Origin: Planctomycetota bacterium
GTDB lineage: Bacteria > Planctomycetota > UBA1135 > GCA-002686595
Assembly: GCA_011524785.1 (NCBI GenBank)
Contig: WTJQ01000154.1
Coordinates: 1-6,003 of the forward strand
DNA length: 6,003 nt
Reading direction: 5' to 3'
Shown here: positions 1-5,301 of the stretch, in pieces
How the letters are laid out: every line of letters begins with the position of its first letter
How positions within the stretch are numbered: position 1 is the stretch's first letter
Notes under the pieces: generated by a model
What the model was told of the DNA's origin: nothing
The model's input: the letters and a program-made list of their open reading frames with translations, nothing else
The model's database searches: none
Program-made: the position numbers and the translations under genes

Positions 1-1450
1 TGCCTCCACCGCCGCCAGCACCCCTCAGGAGGCCTCCCAGGCCCCCTCCGAGGCCCCCGAACAGGCCTCCGCCGCCCCCTGCGCCCGGGTCCACCATGGA
101 GCCCGTGCCCGAGAGGCCCTCCAGGGCCGCCCGCTTGTCCTTGGCCCCGATCCGGGAGCCCAGGCCCAGCTTCCCCAGCTGCTTCATGGCCTTCTTCATC
201 TGGCCGTAGCGCTTGACCAGGTCGTTGACCGCGTTCACGGGCTGCCCGGCCCCGCGGGCCACCCGTCGCCGGCGGGACAGGTCCAGCAGGTCGGGCTTGA
301 GGCGCTCCCGAGGCGTCATCGACAGGAACAGGGCCTCCAGGCGGTCGAATTGGCGCTCGTCGACGTCCATGTCGGCGAGCTGGCCCATGCCCGGCATCAT
401 CCCCAGGACCTTCTTCATGGGGCCCATCTTCCGCACCATCCGGATCATCGAGAACATGTCCTGGAGGGTGAAGGTCCCCATGACCATCTTCTCGAAGCTC
501 GCCTGAGCCTCGGTCTCGTCGATGGTCTTCTGCGCCTGGTCGACCAGGCCGACCACGTCCCCCATGCCGAGGATGCGCCCGGCCATGCGCTCGGCGCTAA
601 AGGGATCGAGGTCCTCGATCTTCTCGCCGGTGCCGACGAAGAGGATCGGGGCCCCGGTGACCTCCTTGATGGAGAGGGCCGCGCCGCCGCGCGCGTCGCC
701 GTCCAGCTTGGTCAGGATGACGCCCGACAGGTCGAGGCGCTGGTGGAACGCCTCCGCCGAGCGGACCGCGTCCTGACCCGTCATGGCGTCCACGACCAGC
801 ACCTGCGCGTGCGGCTGGGTCACGGCCGCGATCTGGGCGACCTCGTCCATGAGGGCCTCATCCACGTGCAGGCGGCCCGCGGTGTCCAGGAGGACGAGGT
901 CGGCGCCGGTTCGCTTGGCCTCCTCGAGGCCGGCTCGGCAGACCTCTGGGGGCGTCGCGCCCTCCAGGTGGAACACGGGGACCTCGAGCCTCTGGCCCAG
1001 GACCCGGAGCTGCTCCACGGCCGCGGGGCGCTTGACGTCCGCGGCGACCATCAGGGGCCGCCGCTGGTGCTCGTCCCGCAGGAGGCGGGCCAGCTTGGCG
1101 CAGGTCGTGGTCTTGCCCGCGCCCTGCAGGCCTGCCAGCAGGACGACGGTCGGGCCCTGCTTGGCCACCGGGAGAGCGGCGTCCTCGGGGCCCATGAGCT
1201 CGACGAGCTCCTGGTGGACCGCGTGGACGAACTGGTTCGAGGCGTCGACGCCCGCGAGGCGCTCGGCGCCCAGGGCACGGGAGCGGACGCGGTCGGTGAA
1301 CCGCCGAGCGACCTGGAAGTGGACATCGGCCTCGAGCAGGGCCTGCCGCACCTGGGTCAGGCCCTCGGAGACGTTCTCCTCGGTCAGCTCCTGGCGTCCG
1401 CGCAGGAACGAGAAGGAGCCCGTGAGGCGTTTGGTGAGGGTCTCGAACAT
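1..1450 (-). CDS. ffh: Signal recognition particle protein Ffh (SRP54), C-terminus cut by window edge
   Basis: SRP GTPase that binds SRP RNA and the signal sequences of nascent membrane or secreted proteins and docks with FtsY at the membrane. 483 residues are visible from ATG (1448-1450) and no stop is reached. The order is N domain (about 1-90, with ALLEADV at 37-43), G domain (P-loop GLQGAGKTT 107-115, DTAGR 189-193, [10 protein letters not shown] 247-256, GTGEK 273-277), then a methionine-rich M domain (about 320-430). The SRP-RNA-binding stretch is recognisable as SMTPRER (377-383) and [11 protein letters not shown] (392-402); the usual form ends GSG, so Ser is replaced by Ala. After residue 454 the protein becomes a Gly/Leu-rich tail ([13 protein letters not shown]), already longer than the 453-residue E. 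coli protein. No Shine-Dalgarno is visible before the ATG, but the N-terminus MFETLTKRL fits the family. It lies 94 bases downstream of murA on the same strand and may be co-transcribed. Confidence 0.97.
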   Translation of the reverse strand, partial: MFETLTKRLTGSFSFLRGRQELTEENVSEGLTQVRQALLEADVHFQVARRFTDRVRSRALGAERLAGVDASNQFVHAVHQELVELMGPEDAALPVAKQGPTVVLLAGLQGAGKTTTCAKLARLLRDEHQRRPLMVAADVKRPAAVEQLRVLGQRLEVPVFHLEGATPPEVCRAGLEEAKRTGADLVLLDTAGRLHVDEALMDEVAQIAAVTQPHAQVLVVDAMTGQDAVRSAEAFHQRLDLSGVILTKLDGDARGGAALSIKEVTGAPILFVGTGEKIEDLDPFSAERMAGRILGMGDVVGLVDQAQKTIDETEAQASFEKMVMGTFTLQDMFSMIRMVRKMGPMKKVLGMMPGMGQLADMDVDERQFDRLEALFLSMTPRERLKPDLLDLSRRRRVARGAGQPVNAVNDLVKRYGQMKKAMKQLGKLGLGSRIGAKDKRAALEGLSGTGSMVDPGAGGGGGLFGGLGGGLGGLLRGAGGGGG

Positions 1451-1512
1451 GGCCGTGGGCCGGGCAACCTAACCCGAGGCCCCCAGCGTCCGCCACCTCG
1501 CCGGGTGGTCCG

Positions 1513-1538
1513 GAGCGGGGCGGAGGATCGCCCCGCTC
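1513..1538 (-). terminator. Perfect 10-bp GC-rich hairpin after murA, possible terminator or attenuator
   Basis: The arms GAGCGGGGCG and CGCCCCGCTC are perfect inverted repeats around a 6-base loop. The hairpin begins 7 bases past the murA stop, in the murA-ffh gap. No T-run follows on the minus strand, so it is not a classical intrinsic terminator. It could instead pause polymerase, protect the murA mRNA 3' end, or tune read-through into ffh. Sequence symmetry is seen directly; function is inferred. Confidence 0.4.
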
Positions 1539-1544
1539 AGGCCC

Positions 1545-2834
1545 TCACTCGTCCTCCTCCACCATCATCACGCCGGCTCCGATGGCCTCGAGCCGCTGCT
1601 CCATGGCCTCGTAGCCTCGCTCGAGGTGGTACATGCGCCGGACCTCGGTCCGCCCGTCGGCGACGAGGCCGGCCATGACCAGCGCGGCGGAGGCGCGCAG
1701 GTCCGAGGCCATCACCGGAGCCCCGCTGAGGCGGTCGACGCCGCGCACCACGGCCGCGTTGTTCTGGCGGCGGATGTCCGCCCCGAGGCGCATCAGCTCG
1801 GGGATGTGGGTCCAGCGCTCGGGGTAGATCCGCTCGCTGATCAGGCTGATGCCGTCGGCCTGGGTCATGAGCGCCATCCACTGCGCCTGCAGGTCCGTGG
1901 GGAAGCCCGGGTAGACGTTCGTGCTCACGTCGGTGGACTTCACCGGCGTCTCGCGGGGGTCCCGCGCCTCGGTCTCGATCCAGTCGGGGCCGACCGTGAA
2001 CGGCAGCCCCGCGGCCCGCATCTGGTCCAGGAGGATCAGCAGGTGGTCCGGACGGCACCCGGTGACCCGGATGCGCCCCCCGGTCATGGCCCCCATCAGG
2101 GCGTAGGTCCCGGCCTCGATCCGGTCCGGGATCACGTCCACGTCGGCGCCACCGAGCTCGTCCACTCCCTCGATCTCGATGATCGGCGAGCCGTGGCCGC
2201 TGATGCGGGCGCCCATGGCGTTGAGCTGCTCGGCCAGGGCCACGATCTCCGGCTCGCAGGCAGCGCCCTGGATCTGGGTCATGCCCTTGGCCAGCGTCGC
2301 GGCCATGAGCACGTTGGCCGTCCCCAGCACGGTGCTGCCGAACGCGGAGCCCAGGTACATGCGGGCGCCGGTGAGGCCCCCGGGGGGCACCGTCGCCCGA
2401 ATGTTCCCGTTCTCGAGGGAGATCTCGGCGCCCAGGGCCTCGAGCCCCCGGATGTGCACGTCGATGGGGCGCAGGCCGAACACGCAGCCCCCGGGCTGGC
2501 TGACCTCGACCCGGCCCTGGCGGGCCAGGAGCGGCCCCAGCACGCAGATCGAGGCGCGCATGCGCCGCACCGTGTCGTAGGGCGCCTGCGAGGAGAGGTC
2601 GCCCGAGGCGTCGATCTCCAGGTCGCCATTGGCCGCCTGCTCGTTGGGGGCGCCGAGGTCCCGCAGCAGGGAGGTCATGAAGCGGACGTCCCGCAGCTTG
2701 GGAGCCCCCTTCAGGGTCACGCGGCCCCTTCCCAGCAGCGCCCCGGCCATCATCGGCAGGACCGCGTTCTTGGCGCCTGCAGTGCGGATCTCCCCATCGA
2801 GGGGGCGCCCCCCCTCCACGATCATCTTCTTCAA
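1545..2834 (-). CDS. murA: UDP-N-acetylglucosamine 1-carboxyvinyltransferase MurA
   Basis: Cytoplasmic enzyme that transfers enolpyruvate from PEP to UDP-GlcNAc, the first committed step of peptidoglycan synthesis and the target of fosfomycin. With a TTG start at 2832-2834 it has 429 residues (E. coli 419). This start puts Lys22-Asn23 of the GAKNA motif at the same numbers as in E. coli and has a Shine-Dalgarno 8 bases upstream; the ATG three codons later (2823-2825) is the alternative. Active-site features are intact: PGGC with the PEP-binding Cys117 (E. coli Cys115), Arg122 (E. coli Arg120), YPGFPTDLQAQ 308-318 with Asp314 as the likely general base (E. coli Asp305), SDLRASAAL 377-385, and RGYE 406-409 with Arg406 (E. 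coli Arg397). The Cys predicts fosfomycin sensitivity at target level. The C-terminus is acidic (EEDE). The frame stays open upstream to 3125, but that extension has no family similarity and is left out. It is transcribed away from the TPR/alpha-CTD gene. Confidence 0.97.
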   Translation of the reverse strand: MKKMIVEGGRPLDGEIRTAGAKNAVLPMMAGALLGRGRVTLKGAPKLRDVRFMTSLLRDLGAPNEQAANGDLEIDASGDLSSQAPYDTVRRMRASICVLGPLLARQGRVEVSQPGGCVFGLRPIDVHIRGLEALGAEISLENGNIRATVPPGGLTGARMYLGSAFGSTVLGTANVLMAATLAKGMTQIQGAACEPEIVALAEQLNAMGARISGHGSPIIEIEGVDELGGADVDVIPDRIEAGTYALMGAMTGGRIRVTGCRPDHLLILLDQMRAAGLPFTVGPDWIETEARDPRETPVKSTDVSTNVYPGFPTDLQAQWMALMTQADGISLISERIYPERWTHIPELMRLGADIRRQNNAAVVRGVDRLSGAPVMASDLRASAALVMAGLVADGRTEVRRMYHLERGYEAMEQRLEAIGAGVMMVEEDE

Positions 2835-2840
2835 GCTCGT

Positions 2841-2846
2841 CCCCTC
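2841..2846 (-). promoter_or_regulatory. Shine-Dalgarno GAGGGG that selects the murA TTG start
   Basis: On the minus strand GAGGGG precedes the TTG codon at 2834, with 8 bases between its GAGG core and TTG. The next ATG (2825) would be 17 bases away, too far for normal use. Together with the alignment of residues Lys22-Asn23 to E. coli MurA, this favours TTG. Confidence 0.6.
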
Positions 2847-2971
2847 GTCTCGTTGGAGGCCGGCGCCCCGCCCGAGCGGTGCCGTCCCCTGGTGCTGTGG
2901 CCTCGGCTGTGCGGCGTCGGCGAATTGGCCGGCCAGGACCGTCTCCCTGCCCAGGGATCCGGGGTTGGCCG

Positions 2972-2987
2972 CCGGGCCGAGGCCCGG
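2972..2987. repeat. Inverted repeat, 6-bp stem with 4-base loop
   Basis: CCGGGC and GCCCGG flank the loop CGAG. It would lie in the murA 5' leader if transcription starts near 3090. Short GC-only palindromes arise readily at this base composition, so function is uncertain. Confidence 0.3.
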
Positions 2988-3032
2988 GCGTGTGCGGGCG
3001 CCGTGAGGGTCGCCACGCGCCCTCGGGGAGAG

Positions 3033-3058
3033 CAGCCCCCGCCCGAGGTGCGGGGCTG
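3033..3058. repeat. Inverted repeat, 9 pairs with one bulged base
   Basis: C3033-C3042 (without C3036) pairs with G3050-G3058 around a 7-base loop CCGAGGT. It is the longest imperfect hairpin in the divergent region and could be a leader-RNA element of murA. No known riboswitch motif is recognised. Confidence 0.3.
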
Positions 3059-3096
3059 GCGCCCCACGCGCGGCGCCATCCCGGCGCACGCTCCAG

Positions 3097-3125
3097 ACGC
3101 TACCAACGGGAGGAGGCCGATCCAA
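3097..3125 (-). promoter_or_regulatory. Weak candidate sigma70-type promoter for murA
   Basis: On the minus strand TTGGAT (3125-3120) and TAGCGT (3102-3097) are separated by 17 bases, the optimal spacing. Each hexamer matches the consensus at only 3 of 6 positions, so this rests mostly on spacing and on lying upstream of murA, back to back with the better rightward promoter. Confidence 0.22.
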
Positions 3126-3131
3126 GGCGCA

Positions 3132-3149
3132 CGGGGCGCCCGCGCCCCG
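3132..3149. repeat. Perfect inverted repeat between the two divergent promoters
   Basis: CGGGGCG and CGCCCCG flank a 4-base spacer CCCG. It sits between the leftward -35 candidate (3120-3125) and the rightward -35 (3160-3165), a position suited to a shared regulator site. It may equally be a chance GC palindrome. Confidence 0.3.
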
Positions 3150-3159
3150 CCTCCCGGAT

Positions 3160-3189
3160 TTGACGCCTGCAGGCGACCCTGCCTAGACT
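3160..3189 (+). promoter_or_regulatory. Sigma70-like promoter for the TPR/alpha-CTD - ruvA block
   Basis: TTGACG (3160-3165, 5 of 6 to TTGACA) and TAGACT (3184-3189, 4 of 6 to TATAAT) are 18 bases apart. These are among the few AT-containing hexamers in a very GC-rich region and point at the gene starting at 3269. Transcription would start near 3196, giving a leader of about 70 bases. Confidence 0.5.
3164..3175. promoter_or_regulatory. Perfect 12-base palindrome over the -35/spacer, candidate operator
   Basis: CGCCTGCAGGCG is its own reverse complement. It overlaps the last two bases of the -35 hexamer and the first half of the spacer, where a bound dimeric repressor would block polymerase. 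Its core CCTGCAGG resembles stretches elsewhere in this window (CGCCTGCAG inside murA), so chance cannot be excluded. Confidence 0.3.
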
Positions 3190-3268
3190 CCCGGGCTTCC
3201 GCAGGCGGCTCCAGGGCCTCCGGCGGAGCCTCCTGAGCGGCCACTCCCGGCCCTACACGCTGCGCGCC

Positions 3269-4585
3269 ATGGCACCCTTCGACATCGCCACCGATCCCAT
3301 CCCCAGCTTCGGGTCGCTCCTCACCGAGCGCGCCGACGTCTACGGTCGCAAGAACTCGTTCGACTCCTTCTCCCGCTCCGTCGAGCAGCTCGACGACGCT
3401 GGGGACGCCGGACGGCGGAAGGGCATGGGGATGTGGATGGCCGGCCGCTACGAGGAGGCAGCCGCCCTGCTCGCCAGCCACGAGGACGACGACGTCGCCG
3501 CGTTCACCCGCGGCAACGCGCTCATGAGCCTCGGTCGCCCCGGCGAGGCCCGCGCGATCTTCGAGCGCCTCAGCGAGAAGTACCCCGACGAGCCGCGTCC
3601 GCGCGGCGCGGCCCTCGACGCCCTGTGCGACGAGGCGCTGGCCAAGGACGGGGAGGAGGCCGCCGCCGACGCGCTCGAGGCCGCGCTCGCCTCCGCGCCG
3701 CAGCCCTTCCACCCCAGCGCCGAGGGTCGCTACCTCGCCGGTCGCGTCGCGGAGCTGCGCGGCGACAACGGCGCGGCCATCGAGGCCTACTCGGCAGCCC
3801 GGGACGTGGACGGCACCCACCGCCGCAACCTCTTCCGCCTGGCCTACCTCGCCGAGCGTGCTGGTGAGGAGGAGCTCGCCCTCGAGGCCTACGAGGTGCT
3901 CGTGCGCATCCTGCCGGCAGACGCTTCGGTCCTGAACAATCTCGGCGTGCTCTACGAGGACCTGGGCCGCGACCAGGACGCCGCTGCCTGCTACGACATG
4001 GTGGCCAAGACCTACCCCATGGACGGCCGCGCGCGCCTGTACCTGCGCGACGCCCTCGCCGGCATGGAGATGTTCTACGACGAGGACCTGGAGCGGAAGG
4101 AGGATCGCCTCAACCAGATCCTCCGCACCCCCATCACGGACTTCGAGCTCTCGGTCCGGGCGCGCAACTGCCTGGCCAAGATGGACATCGTCACGCTCGG
4201 CGACCTCGTCAAGAAGACCGAGAACGAGCTGCTCACCTACAAGAACTTCGGCGAGACCAGCCTTCAGGAGATCAAGGAGATCCTGACCAGCAAGGGCCTG
4301 CGCCTGGGCATGCAGCGTGAGGAGGCGGTCCACGCCATCGACCGCGGCCCCGGGGCCGTCGGCGGCGGCGACCCGAACGACCCCCGCAACAAGCCCATCA
4401 CCGAGCTCAAGCTCTCCATCCGGGCGCGCCGCACGGTCGAGAACCTGGGCTGCCTCACCCTGGGCGAGGTCACGCAGCACTCGGAGGACGAGCTGCTGGG
4501 CATGCCGAACTTCGGCGTCACGAGCCTCCTGGAGCTCAAGGGCAAGCTGGCCGAGTACGGCCTGAAGCTCAAGGGCGACGACTGA
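3269..4585 (+). CDS. TPR protein with two C-terminal RNA polymerase alpha-CTD-like domains
   Basis: 438 residues, no signal peptide or membrane segment, so probably cytoplasmic. Residues 1-50 are a unique N-terminal part. Residues about 53-252 form TPR-like helical repeats; the clearest is 217-252 (NNLGVLYEDLGRDQDAAACY). Two alpha-CTD (PF03118-type) modules follow at about 287-348 and 375-436, joined by a Gly/Pro/Asp-rich linker. Copy 1 keeps the equivalents of E. coli alpha Arg265 (R297), Asn268 (N300), Gly296 (G328), Ser299 (S331) and Glu302 (E334), with Lys298 replaced by Thr. Copy 2 keeps Arg (R385), Gly (G416), Ser (S419) and Glu (E422), but the Asn268 position is Arg388. There is no alpha N-terminal domain, so it cannot assemble polymerase as alpha does. 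I recall this architecture from planctomycetes but know no experimental function; a role in transcription through DNA or factor binding is inferred. The ATG has no Shine-Dalgarno; no upstream in-frame ATG or GTG is close. ruvA starts 4 bases after its stop. Confidence 0.9.
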   Translation: MAPFDIATDPIPSFGSLLTERADVYGRKNSFDSFSRSVEQLDDAGDAGRRKGMGMWMAGRYEEAAALLASHEDDDVAAFTRGNALMSLGRPGEARAIFERLSEKYPDEPRPRGAALDALCDEALAKDGEEAAADALEAALASAPQPFHPSAEGRYLAGRVAELRGDNGAAIEAYSAARDVDGTHRRNLFRLAYLAERAGEEELALEAYEVLVRILPADASVLNNLGVLYEDLGRDQDAAACYDMVAKTYPMDGRARLYLRDALAGMEMFYDEDLERKEDRLNQILRTPITDFELSVRARNCLAKMDIVTLGDLVKKTENELLTYKNFGETSLQEIKEILTSKGLRLGMQREEAVHAIDRGPGAVGGGDPNDPRNKPITELKLSIRARRTVENLGCLTLGEVTQHSEDELLGMPNFGVTSLLELKGKLAEYGLKLKGDD

Positions 4586-4589
4586 GCCC

Positions 4590-5189
4590 GTGTACGAGTA
4601 CCTCGAGGGGACCGTCGCCTCCCGGCACGCCGCCGCGCTCGTCCTGGACGTCGCGGGGGTCGGCTACGACCTGCGCACGCCGTTGGTCGGACGCCTCCCT
4701 TCCCTCGGCGATCAGGCCCGCGTCTGGGTCCACCTCGTGGTGCGGGAGGACGCCCACACCCTCTTCGGGTTCGGCACCCGCGAGGACCGCGACCTCTTCC
4801 GCCTGCTGCTGAAGGTGCGAGGCGTCGGCCCCAGCATGGCCCTCGCGATCCTCTCGGCCCTCGACCGCACCGAGCTCGTTCAAGCGCTGCAGGCTCGGGA
4901 GGCCAAGGTCTTCACCCGCGCCAAGGGCGTGGGGAAGAAGACCGCGGAGCAGATCGTGCTCGACCTGGCGGACCGGGCCGAGGAGTTCGCGGCCGGCTGC
5001 GAGGTGCAGCCGGGCGTGCTGAAGCCCGCCACCACCACCCCGGACAACCCGCGCGTCCTCGACGCCACCGCCGCCCTGGTCTCCATCGGCTACGCCGAGA
5101 AGGACGCGCGCCAGCGAGTCGAGGCCGCCCTCGAGGAGACCGGCGACGCCGATCTCGAGCAGCTGGTCCGCGCGGCCCTGCGACGCTGA
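4590..5189 (+). CDS. ruvA: Holliday junction branch migration protein RuvA
   Basis: Binds four-way DNA junctions as a tetramer and loads the RuvB helicase, which drives branch migration before RuvC cleavage in recombinational repair. 199 residues from a GTG start (E. coli 203). Domain I, an OB fold, covers about 1-63 with VAGVGYDL (21-28) and the acidic pin in REDA (Glu53-Asp54, matching E. coli Glu55-Asp56). Domain II has two helix-hairpin-helix motifs, RGVGPSMALAIL (77-88) and KGVGKKTAEQIV (112-123). Domain III (about 150-199), the RuvB-binding part, has ATAALVSIGY (159-168) and ends RAALRR. GTG is chosen because it gives the standard family N-terminus and no ATG fits. The gap to the upstream stop is only 4 bases and the nearest purine run (AAGGG, 4571-4575) is 14 bases away, so translational coupling is likely. 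Neither ruvC nor ruvB is adjacent in the visible sequence. Confidence 0.97.
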   Translation: MYEYLEGTVASRHAAALVLDVAGVGYDLRTPLVGRLPSLGDQARVWVHLVVREDAHTLFGFGTREDRDLFRLLLKVRGVGPSMALAILSALDRTELVQALQAREAKVFTRAKGVGKKTAEQIVLDLADRAEEFAAGCEVQPGVLKPATTTPDNPRVLDATAALVSIGYAEKDARQRVEAALEETGDADLEQLVRAALRR

Positions 5190-5257
5190 CTCGGCCGCTC
5201 GGACCTGCCGCCGCGCCGACGCGCCTCCAGCCCTCGCCCCCCAGCGAAGGTCCTCCC

Positions 5258-5263
5258 AAGGAG
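5258..5263 (+). promoter_or_regulatory. Orphan Shine-Dalgarno-like AAGGAG in the ruvA-serA gap
   Basis: AAGGAG is a perfect anti-16S match but lies 38 bases before the serA ATG and has no ATG, GTG or TTG at usable distance. The rest of the 112-base gap (5190-5301) is C-rich, without a recognisable promoter, terminator hairpin or small gene. It may be chance, or a ribosome standby site for serA. Confidence 0.25.
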
Positions 5264-5301
5264 ATCCTCGCCGCCCGTTCCTCACGAGCCCCCCGGCACC
5301 C

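Larger units (their letters stand above)
2835..3268. other. 434-base divergent intergenic region between murA and the TPR/alpha-CTD gene
   Basis: No family-like protein, tRNA or SRP RNA is seen in it on either strand. It is extremely GC-rich and holds a rightward promoter (3160-3189), a weak leftward promoter candidate (3097-3125), a 12-base palindrome, a 10-base palindrome TGGCCGGCCA at 2926-2935, and three hairpins (2972-2987, 3033-3058, 3132-3149). If the leftward promoter is right, murA has a structured leader of about 260 bases. The frame open through here on each strand resembles the shadow frames elsewhere in the window and is not called as coding. Confidence 0.6.

Noticed and set aside
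350..1678. 442-codon open frame on the plus strand
   Set aside because: It is antisense to ffh, resembles no family and has the composition of a high-GC shadow frame.
3030..3060. Possible SRP RNA near ffh because of AGCAGCC and a hairpin
   Set aside because: The conserved GGAAG...AGCAGC internal-loop arrangement is missing and the hairpin is too short.
2835..3125. N-terminal extension of MurA in the same open frame
   Set aside because: MurA proteins begin at the position matched by TTG 2834; the upstream frame is low-complexity and overlaps the putative leader.
1626..3236. 536-codon open frame on the plus strand opposite murA
   Set aside because: It is antisense to a complete murA with intact active site, runs through the non-coding divergent region, and its His/Gly/Pro/Arg-rich product has no recognisable domain.
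2831..4480. 549-codon open frame on the minus strand opposite the TPR/alpha-CTD gene
   Set aside because: It overlaps nearly all of a convincing coding gene and the divergent region; its Val/Leu/Gly/Ala-rich product looks like a mirrored frame of the real one.
3269..4585. Annotation as rpoA, the RNA polymerase alpha subunit
   Set aside because: The N-terminal assembly domain is absent and replaced by TPRs; only the alpha-CTD-like modules match, and they occur twice.
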